Assembly (NCBI GenBank): GCA_002189035.1
Contig: NEEC01000017.1
Location: forward strand, 1,054,001-1,118,000
Length of the DNA stretch: 64,000 nt
Source: Utricularia gibba
Taxonomy: Eukaryota > Streptophyta > Magnoliopsida > Lamiales > Lentibulariaceae
Direction of reading: 5' to 3'
Part shown: positions 1-10,766 of the stretch, in pieces
How positions within the stretch are numbered: position 1 is the first letter of the stretch
Layout: each line of letters opens with the position of its first letter
Position numbers and translations under genes: made by a program
The notes under the pieces: model-generated
Database searches by the model: none
What the model saw: the letters and a program-made list of their open reading frames with translations, nothing else
Told to the model about the DNA's origin: nothing

Positions 1-541
1 AGGATTCTCTCAAAATTCTTATGATTATCTTACACAATTTCGTATTTAGTAAGTGATTCTTGATGAAATGATTTAATTAATATTTTTAAATTACATATTT
101 TTAGATAAACACTAATTATAATTGAAAATGTGTTCCATAAATACAATTAAAAAAATTAGAAATTATGTGTGTGTTGAAAAATACGTATTTCTAGAGATGC
201 AAACAAAGTACCAAATGATACCTACTTTAGACCCCATAATAACAACAAAATTTGGGAAATTATACCTTCTAAAATTAGCTACATGCTGAACCCTAATTAG
301 GGCACAGGATCGGTGGGAGATTGACACAAATCAAATAAAAAAAAATTAATATATATAAACAAAGTTATTAATTATTAATAATTCCATTTGTACGGCCCAC
401 AAACCACTCTGTGTGGAACAAGGCCTGGCCCACTTGCAGTGTAGTCTTTTTGATTGAAAGAACGCCACCAGAGGTGGAGTTATCACTGTCCAAGTGTTTA
501 GCACGACACATCGTCCATGGGCGAAGCTTAAAGAAACCTTA
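1..541. other. AT-rich spacer, no gene seen
   Basis: This is AT-rich sequence with short A/T runs and no reading frame resembling a known protein. Its right end should contain the 3' UTR of the minus-strand UBX gene that stops at 542. Confidence 0.5.
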
Positions 542-1949
542 TCACATTTTCAACCACTTGGGCTTGATCTTCTTCTTGTCGACGGGCTTCTGCTCCGGAA
601 CTACTGCAACTGTCGTTTGTGTCGACGCGCTCGGACTAGATGCAGTCTGTGGCTCGGTTTCCTCTGGGTGAAGGAAAGCTTCCAAGCCTTTCAAAGCCAT
701 GAGATCCTCCTGAAGAAAGGGATCAGTTACTGGGGCTCCATCAGCACCTGAAATGGGTAGCGAATTCATGATGCAACGGTGGCTGAGGAAGTTCGAGAAG
801 ATACAGTGAGGTATCATGATTACCATCCTTTGGAATATCGTATGTGAAATAGACGATTGCACCAGGTACAAATCCGGAAGAGTAGAAGTCCTGGGAAAGA
901 TCCTTTATTTTCTTCTTGGGAGGAGTGGTATCTGAAAATACAAGAGAATCGGGATCCATGTTTAACTTCAAGCGCGGGAATATGAGAGTTGCTATTAGGG
1001 AGTACTCACAGATGTAGAAAGGCAGCTCTGGGTGCAGAATTGCTTTCTTGAGGAGTTCGACTAGACTATTGATCGTCTCAGATGGGTGAAATGAGGCTTC
1101 TAGTGTATGATGATCAGGAAAACGAACTCTGATTGTTGCCTGTTGCAAGGGGATGAGGCAGTTAAGTAACAGATTATCATATTGTGAAATAGGTAACATG
1201 AAAAGAAAGCAGATAAAATAGCTACCTTGGTCATCCGTGCTCTGCGAGCAGCCTCCTCGGCATCCCGGATCTTTTTTGTCTTCAAATGCTTCTCTATAAA
1301 TACTCCACAAGTTAGCACAAGCAATGCAACAACCCCTAGTTCTCTATCATGAAAGATTCAGATCCAGGTAGCATTTGGTAATCCATTTTCAGCAGCAACC
1401 AACACACACACACACGAACGCAGGCATTCTGCCCTTCCATGTCATCAAAGAGAATGACAGTACTCGTTACGGGAAAAAAGCAACTATTCAATACCTTCCT
1501 TCTTAGAAGCCATGAGGCGATAGTAATCTTCAGCTGTGAACTCATAAAAAGCATCCGCTTCCTCTGTAATCAAGTTACAGTTTCAAATTCAATCAATCGA
1601 GAACACTAGAAGCTCCAAGATGAAGTGAAACCAACTTAGCACCCCTAAAAAATACCCATATCCACATCCGCGGAATCGGCGGATGAAGCTGAAGCAGTAG
1701 AAGTTTCAAAAACTCGAATTGCTCGTCCGTACTTGTCTTTTATAGCAGCAATCATTTCCTACCTCCGAAAACAAAAACAACTCAACTTAAATCGAAGCTA
1801 ATCAGACGGAATAAAACACATTCCATGAATGATTCCAATGATGGAGCAATCTCAAATTTCACCAAAAAACTCAAAATCCGTCCAGAGAAAAACAATAAAG
1901 AGTCGATACTTATCTCCAGAGATTCTACCTTTTCCGATTCGCACTCCAT
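542..1949 (-). CDS. PUX1: Plant UBX domain-containing protein 1 (PUX1-like)
   Basis: This is a regulator of the AAA-ATPase CDC48/p97; the Arabidopsis relative binds CDC48 and promotes hexamer disassembly. Seven exons are inferred on the minus strand: 1949-1929, 1758-1656, 1563-1495, 1293-1226, 1139-1010, 931-824 and 747-542. They sum to 705 nt, or 234 codons plus stop, with every junction in phase. Visible landmarks are EADAFYEFTAEDYYRLMA, then the basic stretch KTKKIRDAEEAARRARMTK, then the UBX fold starting ATIRVRFPDHHTLEASFHPS and containing TTPPKKKIKDLSQDFYSSGF, and the C-terminal KPKWLKM typical of the family. The start is uncertain. The first in-frame ATG is at 1949, but a PUX1-like basic stretch (RKRARF) lies just upstream in the same frame, which opens with GTG at 2054 after a stop codon. 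The nearest gene to the right, PP2A B', is divergent. Confidence 0.9.
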
Positions 1950-2054
1950 TGAAGAAACAGGAACAAATCTAGCGCGCTTCCTATCCGGTGAAGAAGAATC
2001 CCCCTCATCAGATATTTGAATGGATTTCGGTGCCGTACGGCGTGCACCGCTCAC

Positions 2055-3165
2055 GGGTCAAGAAAACGGGTCAAAACTCGGTGAGGTGAATTGACTGAAT
2101 AGCCCCTTTCTTCTATCCTTGGGGAATAAAAAAACCTCAAAACCGGAAATATTTGGAAGCGAGCCGTATAGCTTCTGTATGGTATGAAGAGGCATGTCTG
2201 CGTCCACTATGGTTCTGAATATAATGAAATGGGTTTAAGGATAAAGATGGCTTCCAATGGGAGAATACTTACTGTGGGTAGTATGAACGCGAAAGCTTGT
2301 TCTTTTTTATGGCGAGATAAGATCTTAAACCTGCTACAGATCATCATCTAACCTCTTCATTTATCGCTTCTGCTTCTTCTGTCTGTGGGTCTTCCACAAT
2401 CCTTGAAGGATACTGTAAAAGTGAAACCTTTCTTGATTTCCGCTCCCATTAAACATTGAAGCTTCTAACTTTTGGCGATGAGGTATTTTGGGTTTTCTTT
2501 GTGGTTGATGGCTTTTGTGGGTGTCTTGATCCAAGGGTATATGGTCTTTAACACCTGCTGTGAATTATTGGGTTTTCGTTTTTTCTTTCAATAGAAACTA
2601 CACATTCTTGCATCTTGTAGGGTGTTTTCAAATGTGGGCTTAGTAGATGTGGCGTTTCTTGCATTTAAACTTGATCTATTGAAGTTGTAAAGCGATCGTT
2701 CCTTGAACTTAGTCTGACTAACTATCATGAAATCTGCTGATTCTTTGGTTTGCTTTTGCAAGCTAGTGACAGGAAGAAAGGAAAAGCGATCGCATTGAAA
2801 ATAATTTGTTGCCAATTTGTTCATGTAGTGGTTTAGTAAAGGCACTGAGAATCCAAAAAAAAAAGAGTAGAACAAACTGTGAATGTTTCAGAGACATGCT
2901 TTTTTTAGCAATGAGTTGTTTTCTTTTGTTTTGCCTAAAGTGGTGTAAGTTAAAGTGCTTCTAGATTCCATGAACTTATGTGGCTTTCATTTTTGGTGTT
3001 ACCCTTTTGTTTCCTCCTCCGACAGATGATAGGTTTGTGGTGCTGATATCTGGAACCGCATCCAGAGTAGCTGTGATCTGCCTGCATCACCTCACTTTTC
3101 CCTCTGGTTTTGGATGCTTCATTTGTGGGTGATGTTGGGTTTACCAGAGTGAGCTTGCCATTGTG
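2055..3165 (+). other. Divergent PUX1 / PP2A-B' intergenic region and probable PP2A 5' leader
   Basis: This 1.1-kb stretch separates the divergent PUX1-like and PP2A B' genes. T-rich sequence from about 2380 to 3160 looks like an untranslated leader and probable leader intron of the PP2A gene, since the first usable ATG is 3166. No other gene is seen. The transcription start cannot be fixed from sequence. Confidence 0.4.
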
Positions 3166-4760
3166 ATGATCAAAAATATCCTCAATAAGCTCCCTCGGAA
3201 ACAAGGCAAATCAGTTGAGAATCGCAATGAAGTACCATCTACTTCATCTTCTATGGGGTCAAGTACTTTGAACAGCAGCACCATTTCTAGTTCTCGAAGC
3301 ACCACTTTCCATGCTCCAGTTCCTAACGGGAGCATCTTACATGAATCTCTAGATGCAACGGAAGATGGGATTTCAAGACCAATGCCTTATGAGGCTCAGC
3401 CTAATTTCAATGATGTTCCGAGTTCTGAGAGGCAAGCACTGTTTCTCAGAAAGTTGAGTTTGTGCTGCGTGGTATTTGATTTCACTGATCCCACCAAGAA
3501 CTTGAAGGAGAAAGACATTAAGCGGCAGACTCTGATTGAAATTGTTGATTATCTTTCTTCAGCAAGTGAAAAGTTCAATGGCATTGCTTTGGAAGAGTTC
3601 ATCAGAATGGTATCTGTTAACTTGTTTCGGACCCTCTTCTCTCGGCCTCGTGAAAACAAAGTCTTGCAGAGTTTTGATGTAGAAGAAGAAGAACCTCTCG
3701 TAGACCCATCTTGGCCACATTTGCAAATTGTCTATGAATCCCTTTTAACGCTGGTTACTTCCCCTGAAATGGACACAAAGCTGGCGAAACGGTATATCAG
3801 TCGCTCCTTCCTTGTCAGGTTCATAGATCTTTTTGATTCAGAAGATTCAAGAGAAAGGGAGTACCTGAAAACCGTCCTACACCGGATATACGGGAAGTTT
3901 ATGGTCCATCGCCCCTTCATCAGGAAGATGATCAACAACATCTTTTACAGGTTCACTTTTGAAACTGAAAAGTACAATGGGATAGCTGAGCTCTTAGAAA
4001 TCCTGGGAAGCATCATCAATGGCCTTGCTCTTCCCTTGAAGGAAGAGCACAAACTTTTTCTTACAAGGGCCCTCATTCCACTCCACAAACCAAAGTCTGC
4101 ATCCATATACCATCAGCAACTAACTTATTGCATCACTCAGTTTGTGGAGAAAGACTGCAAGCTTGCTGATACAGTCATACGAGGCTTACTCAAGTATTGG
4201 CCGGTTACAAGTAGCACAAAGGAAGTTATGTTCCTGGGCGAGCTTGAGGAGGTTCTTGAAGCAACTCAATCTCCTGAGTTCCTTCGCTGTATGGTTCCTT
4301 TGTTCCATCAGATTGCTCGTTGCCTTCGTAGTTCACATTTTCAGGTTTGTCAGCATCTCAGCATACCCTCCCTCTGCTTGATTCTCTTCCAGGCTTTATA
4401 TTCTGACACTTAATGCTGCTGCAGGTGGCGGAAAGGACTCTCTTTCTATGGAACAACGATCGCGTTGCGAACCTTGTCAAGCAAAACCGCAAACAGATAC
4501 TGCCGATCATCTTCTACTCCCTGGAGAAGAATGCAACAAGCCACTGGAATCAAGGCGTCAGGAGCTTAACTGTCAATGTTCGCAAGATCTTCTCAGACTC
4601 TGATCCAGAGTTGTATGCGGAGTGCTTGCGCAAGTTCCACGAAGATGAAGCACAAAAAGAAAAAGTCGATCGACAACGCGAGGCAACATGGAAACGATTA
4701 GAGGAAATCGCTTCAAGCAATGAAGCTGCAACTCCTCCGGCACAGAAGAAGCTCAGATAG
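3166..4760 (+). CDS. Serine/threonine protein phosphatase 2A regulatory subunit B' (B56 family)
   Basis: This is a substrate-specifying regulatory subunit of the PP2A heterotrimer. Two exons, 3166-4344 and 4425-4760, are joined at a GT-AG intron and give 504 residues, normal for the family. The N-terminus [12 protein letters not shown] is the signature opening of the plant B' eta/theta/gamma/zeta group, followed by a Ser-rich linker of about 60 residues. The B56 helical-repeat domain then runs from about residue 85 ([19 protein letters not shown]) to near residue 490, with [18 protein letters not shown] and the exon-spanning [14 protein letters not shown]. The C-terminus is charged (Lys/Arg/Glu). 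A GTG directly precedes the ATG, but the family begins at this ATG. No frame break is seen. The exact B' isoform cannot be decided from sequence alone. Confidence 0.96.
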
Positions 4761-5133
4761 GCATTTGCTCACATCATGATGCTACGATTGGATGATCCAG
4801 GAGCTCTAAGCTGCAGTTTTGGGGCAGTTTTGAGGATCTACCGGTGATGCAATTCCCTGGAAGAAGAACGATCGATCCCTTTCGCTCTTGTGGCTACTGG
4901 TCTGGTTGTGCCACGTGTCGCTTTCTCGTGTATTGATTTTGCGGTAGTGATGTTTTAGAACGGTGGAAGGGATGTACGGACACATTAATTCATGTTTATT
5001 ACTAGTATCATTAGCCTAATTAATATATTGATGGATGATTATATTAAATTAATTCTCCTATTGGTCAATTAGTGAATACAAATTACAGAATGGGAATAAG
5101 AGTGCATTTTTTCCACGGAGGAATTCGTTTTCG

Positions 5134-5213
5134 ATGGCGACCTGAATTCAATCATCGTCCCGAATTCCACAATCCGAATCCCGATGAATTTTGTTCTACG
5201 GCAGGTTGGCTGA
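5134..5213 (+). other. Two short upstream ORFs before the CXE gene
   Basis: ATG GCG ACC TGA (5134-5145) and a nine-codon ORF (5184-5213) lie ahead of the carboxylesterase ATG at 5317. If the transcript begins left of 5134, both could reduce initiation at the main ATG. The transcription start is unknown, so their presence in the mRNA is inferred. Confidence 0.4.
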
Positions 5214-5316
5214 TCTTGGATCTGGATTGAATCGATTTGCTATTGGTTGTTGTCCTGAAACCGTTGAACGATTTGGTGGTTGGGAAGAGTTCCTGGATTT
5301 GATTGTTCCAGGGGAA

Positions 5317-7038
5317 ATGCCGAGCATCGGCGTGAAATTGTATAGCGTGTTTTTCAAGTTTATGCTGAGGCAGCGGTTGCAAAGCCGGTTGCAGGGGTTG
5401 GAGAACGACGCTGTCGGCGGTGGGGGTTCGTTTGGTGTGACATCGAGACCGGAGGAGGAGATGGCGGCGGCTGCGAGGCCGACGTTCACCGACGGAGTCG
5501 CCACCAAGGATATACATATTGATCCTGTGACGTCTCTGTCGATTAGGATTTTTCTACCGGATACTTGTCTTCAGTTACCGGATACTGTGGCGAAGTCCCG
5601 CCTTGAGAAGGTGAATTCCGGATCTGATCGAAATCGTCGCAGCAGTTACGGATCGACGCATGACGGGGTTGTGTCCACCAGCAATGGTGATTCAGTTGTG
5701 ACTCGTGCTGTGGGAATTAATAATACCCGTCGGCGGAGTAGCTATGGGGGTAGCTCTGAGGACGGGATGATTTTGAAAAGCGAAGGTGGGAGTTACAGAG
5801 GGTATAATCCCGTGGGGAACAACTGTCGTAAATTACCAGTGATGTTGCAGTTTCACGGTGGAGGTTTTGTGAGTGGAAGCAATGTTTCAGAAGCAAACGA
5901 CACCTTCTGTAGGCGAATTGCGAAATTGTGTGATGTAATTGTTCTAGCCGTAGGATACAGGTTAGCGCCAGAGAACAAGTACCCTGCAGCATTTGATGAT
6001 GGTCTAAAGGTGCTGCATTGGCTTGCAAAGCAGGCAAATCTTGCTGAATGCGGCAAGTCATTGGTTAGAGGAGGTGGGGCAAGTTTAAGGAGGTCAGAGG
6101 GGAATTGGCATGTTGCAGATGCGTTTGGTGCGTCAATGGTAGAACCTTGGTTGGCTGCTCACGGGAATCCATCAAGGTTGGTTTTTTGTACCATTATTTC
6201 ACTTGATTGGTTTTATGGGCTTGTGTGTGCACTTTACTTCCATCGAAATCGAATGAACTACGTGCCTTATTGTTTTAACAGTATTCAAAGAGAAGAATCT
6301 GTATGCAAGTATGAGCTGATTGAGGCCTTTGGTTTTGTATCAATCCTGAACCTTTGAAAACGTTAAATTCATCTAACATGGCAATGTGATTCATATTCTT
6401 CCAACGGGAAATGCTTCTCTCTTTATAACAGAACTCCACTTTCAGCATGAGTTATGATGATTTGTCTGTTAGCTCTAACAAAAGAACCCCCAAACAGGTG
6501 TGTTCTCCTCGGAGTGAGCTGCGGTGCCAACATTTCCGATTTCTTAACAAGGAAAGCAGTTGAGGCGAGCAAACTCCTGGACCCAGTAAAGGTGGTTGCC
6601 CAAGTCTTGATGTACCCCTTTTTCATGGGGAGTTCCCCGACACACTCAGAGCTAAAACTCTCCAACTCCTACTTCTTCGACAAGCCCATGAGTGTGCTTG
6701 CTTGGAGACTATTCTTACCCGAGGAGGAGTTCGACTTGGATCATCCCGCCGCCAATCCACTCAACCCCGACAGAGGAGGGCCTCCCCTGAAGCAGATGCC
6801 TCCCACACTCACAGTGGTGGCCGAACATGACTGGATGAGGGATCGAGCTATCGCGTACTCAGAAGAGCTCAGGAAGGTGAACGTGGACGCCCCCGTCCTG
6901 GAGTACAAGGATGCGGTTCACGAGTTCGCCACACTGGACATCCTCCTCAAGACACCTCAAGCTTTTGCATGCGCAGAGGACATTGCGATCTGGGTCAAGA
7001 AGTACATCTCCCTGCGAGGCCACGAATTCTCGTATTGA
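5317..7038 (+). CDS. CXE11: CXE-type carboxylesterase (carboxylesterase 11-like), alpha/beta hydrolase
   Basis: This is a plant class-I carboxylesterase of the hormone-sensitive-lipase/GID1-related family; substrate unknown. Exons 5317-6176 and 6498-7038 join in phase to give 466 residues. The N-terminus (MPSIGVKLYSVFFKFMLRQR) and FTDGVATKDIHIDPVTSLSI match the CXE11 group as I remember it. The oxyanion-hole motif HGGGF is near residue 180. The nucleophile elbow GVSCG, with Ser at about residue 294, lies just after the intron. The likely acid and base are in EHDWMRDR and AVHEFAT. All catalytic elements are present, unlike in GID1, where the His is replaced. A low-complexity Ser/Arg insertion (about residues 100-160) is typical of this subgroup. 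The start is the first ATG in this frame; the frame is open further upstream but without ATG. Confidence 0.93.
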
Positions 7039-8214
7039 TTCATTCATGTGGCTTTTGAAGGTGTGTTGTGAGATATGTGGTTTTGGTTGCTGAGCTTTCG
7101 GCGGCTTCAGGAGGCCCTTCATGTGCACAGAGAGACGCCAACAAACATTCATTCTATTGGTCCAAATGGCATGACTTTGCAGTGTCGTTCGGGCGTCAAT
7201 CATGAGGCTACAAGCTAATGTTTTTCCTTGGGGCTAATGAGTATCGAGCTGGCATGAGTGTTTTGAAATTGGGGATTAAATAAGAGATTATATTCAATGG
7301 AACTCAAAAACTTTTAAAAATTCAAAAATTTAAAAACATTAGATTTAAATAATTATTATTGATTTTCTACAATTAATTTATTATACAAAGGATTCAACCT
7401 AAAAACTTTAGTAAATCGAAAAATGATTCGAATCTAATTTTAAAACATTTCGGGGTTATGATGGAATCCTAAACACTATACCTTAGATTAAAGGATGATA
7501 TTCAAGTATATGATGCTTTCATGCATGATTTATTTTTAATGTACATACGATATTTTTCAAATCATGATAATTTATAATATCCATAATATACCATTTCGAA
7601 ACTCGTTTAAAATCTATCATATTGAGTAATAGAGGCGTGATGGTCCAATGAAACTTTGGTGCTCAAAATATGATCTTAGGTTAACTTTTAGGATGAATCA
7701 AATTATAATAGGCATTTCAAGAATTAAACGGGTGATTTACATCAATTAATCGATTTTGTTCATTTTCAATGGTGATTAAATAAATTAGTAAATTAACATG
7801 GTAATTAGTTAATGGTGATAACTCTACTTAGGGAAAGGTTTCCTTTTCCGCATTTCAAGAATTTATCGTAATTAATATGAAATCAAATTCAAATGAAACC
7901 CAAATGAGTTGCTTCGCTGATCTAAATCATCGAAATCCGACTGCTGCGTTGCTCGTGGCTCCGCCTCGGCGGCATAAACGATAAACAACATGTCATGATT
8001 CCCACCTCCGTTGATCCACCTCAAAAGCCAGAATTCTTTTGTTTTTCGAGGGTCCACTTCAATGTCTCTCTGAATCTGAAGCTGAAAACCCCCTTTTTTG
8101 TAAAGTTTGCGGGCTCGCCCCACTTTTAACTTCTCCGGCGACACTGCGGTACCGTTCCAGCTTCGTCTGTTACCAATCACTTCTTGTTCAGGGTTCCAGA
8201 TTTCGCGCCTCCAA
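7039..8214. other. Spacer with DHHC gene leader
   Basis: About 7200-7890 is AT-rich sequence with no coding signal. From about 7900 the base composition rises, and this is probably the 5' leader of the downstream S-acyltransferase, whose ATG is at 8215. A minus-strand open frame here lacks any recognisable domain. Confidence 0.4.
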
Positions 8215-10421
8215 ATGTATGTCGTGCCTCCAACAAATCGATCAGATCCAGCCGTCAGTGGGTCGGGGGACCTGCGAGTTTATCAGGCTTGGAAAGGAAG
8301 CAATGTTAGTTCCTTTTGTGCCATAAATCCCTGAATTCTGCAAGGACTTTGACCTCTGGGCTTCATCTTTTCGTAATTTTTTTCGCTAAAAGAGATTTGT
8401 GGTCTGGGTTTTTTCTGCTTCCTTTTTATCCTGATTTTTGATGAATCTTCATTAACCTTCTCAATGTATTTCTGTGGGAATTTGTCTATCCTCGGAGTAT
8501 TTCTGTGGGTCGTTTTTCGTAGACAATTGTTTGATTCTTATGGGTGTCGTTGAAAATAATGAATCCCCCTAGCTTGAACATAAACAGTTTTTTTAGTGGA
8601 ATCTGGATGGTGATTTCAAAGCGGTAAACTTGTTCTTTTCCCCAACTTCAGGTTCTACAACCATCTTTTTCTTTTTTTCTTTCTCTGCAAATGAGGGAAG
8701 TATTTTACTACACAGATTGGTTAGATTCAAGACAGAAAATTATTTCGTACTTACTTCACCAGCCTGCTTTCCTTACCGTCATCAAAAGTAAAGGATGATT
8801 GGTTTTTATTTTCACCAGATGGCGTGTCCTTTCCTTTTTTGCAGAAATTTTGTCTTCAAGGAAGGTTGATATTCGGGCCAGATGTGAGGTCATTAGCGCT
8901 CACAGTGTTCCTCATTCTTGCTCCGATGTCCGTGTTTTGTGTATTTGTTGCTAGAAAGCTAATGAATGATTTTCCAAACCATTGGGGAATATCGATCGTT
9001 GTTGCTGCTGCTGTCTTCACATTTTTTGTAAGATTATCTCTCCTTGCCCATTTCTTTGTTGCTGCTGTGTACTTTGTGTCATCTTTTCAAACCACCGCTG
9101 CATCCATGTCTTTCATCCCAAATGCAAAACTCTTTACAATATCTTTTGGTGTTCAAGATTCCATGATCATGCAACACATTATGAAGTTGATGTTCTCACA
9201 TTTGACTGGTAGGATTTGGTCCTCCTCTTGCTAACATCTGGAAGGGACCCTGGGATAATTCCTAGAAATGCCCACCCCCAGAACCTGAAATTTCTGATGG
9301 GAATACTGAAGGAGTTCAAACACCACAGCTGCGGTTGCCTCGTATCAAGGAGGTAGTGGTGAATGGCACTACTGTAAAGGTTAAGTACTGCGATACATGC
9401 ATGCTCTATCGGCCTCCCCGTTGCTCTCACTGCTCAATATGCAACAACTGTGTTGAAAAATTTGATCATCACTGCCCCTGGGTTGGCCAGTGCATTGGAC
9501 TGGTAAGATTCTTGTACTCTTATCATACTTTTGTAACTGATTTTTCTAAACCTTTTGTGGTGTGTTATGCAGAGGAACTACCGGTTTTTTTTCATGTTTG
9601 TCTTCTCAACAACTCTGCTCTGTGTGTACGTCTTTGGTTTCTGCTGGGTTTATATTACAAGGATCATGGATTCACACAGAATATCTGTATGGAGAGCAAT
9701 GATCCAGACACCTGCTTCAATTGTCTTGATCATCTACACGTTTATCGCTGTTTGGTTCGTTGGTGGCCTTACAGGATTCCATCTTTATCTCATCTCTAGA
9801 AATCAGGTAACTGCTGGAGGTCTCATGAAGAGGAAACAACTACCTCATTCTTGGCCCTTGGCCATATGATATTATGCAAATGTGCTTTTCTTGGTGACAT
9901 AAACTTCTTGATACTTCTTGCAGACAACTTATGAAAATTTCAGATACAGATACGATCAGCGTGCGAATCCGTATAACAAGGGAATGGTGGAGAATTTCAA
10001 GGACATATTCTGCAGTCAGATACCTCCATCCAAGAACAAGTTCACAGCTAAAGTGCCAAGGGAGACGAGCTTACCAGCTCGAGCTGTAGCTGGAGGCTTT
10101 GTGAGCCCCAGCATGAGCAAAGCTGTGGAAGACATTGAAGCGGGGAGAAAAGCAGTATGGGGTGATGTGAATTCTGTTCTGGATCAACTGAGTAGCCTGG
10201 ATAACAAGGATAGTATCAGTGGCTTAGCTGATGTATCACCGGAGACGACGAGGACCACAGTAGATGAAACCGATCGAATACACGCCCGGCGAGCAAGCTG
10301 GGGAAGAAGACGAAGTGGGAACTGGGAGATGTCACCTGAAGTCATGACAATGGCATCGAGAATGGGAGGAGAAGGTGGAAGTTCTGGAACCAGACCCTCC
10401 GATCGGCGGCTCTCAGGGTAA
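8215..10421 (+). CDS. DHHC-type protein S-acyltransferase (frame broken by one base)
   Basis: This is a palmitoyltransferase of the endomembrane system. Exons inferred: 8215-8304, 8845-9027, 9213-9502, 9573-9806 and 9924-10421. The N-terminus ([12 protein letters not shown], then [13 protein letters not shown]), the four-TM layout, RDPGIIPR, the zinc-binding DHHC-CRD with [20 protein letters not shown] and [10 protein letters not shown], and the TTYENF (TTxE) motif are all present and strongly conserved. Cys of DHHC is the acylated catalytic residue. Exon 3 is 290 nt where 291 are needed. The shift lies in a five-C run at 9275-9279, between codons for RNAHP and PEPEISDGN. With one extra base the total is 1296 nt (431 residues). 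As written, the frame terminates before the DHHC domain. Either a sequence error or a recent null allele would explain this; the flanking conservation favours error. Confidence 0.92.
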
Positions 10422-10766
10422 ATAAAAGCCTGAAGGTACCCTCTGGGATAGTCCATTTGTTGTTGTGGTTATTGTGTTTCAGAAGGATTGCTGCTGCTGC
10501 TTGGTATGTGTGTAAAGTGGATTCAGGATTGGGTTCATTAACCTCAAAACTTGCTGTCTAGTGTACTTATTCTTCAGTTGGGTTCATCCATCCATCCATC
10601 ATCTAGAAGGCTCTTTTCCAAATTTCCAAGACCAACAATCTGATGATGTACAAAAATGAACAGGCAACAACGCATTGATATTCAACATGCATATGTTAAG
10701 CTAGAAACAGAACTCTTGCAGCATCACATGGAAAAGTGATTTCGCACTTGTGTGCTGCACAGTGCA

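Noticed and set aside
7872-8180. 102-codon minus-strand open frame before the DHHC gene
   Set aside because: No known domain, and it overlaps the likely 5' leader of the DHHC gene.
9213-9502. DHHC gene interpreted as a genuine pseudogene
   Set aside because: All other exons are intact and strongly conserved, and the same one-base-loss pattern recurs in unrelated essential genes, so sequence error is the simpler explanation.
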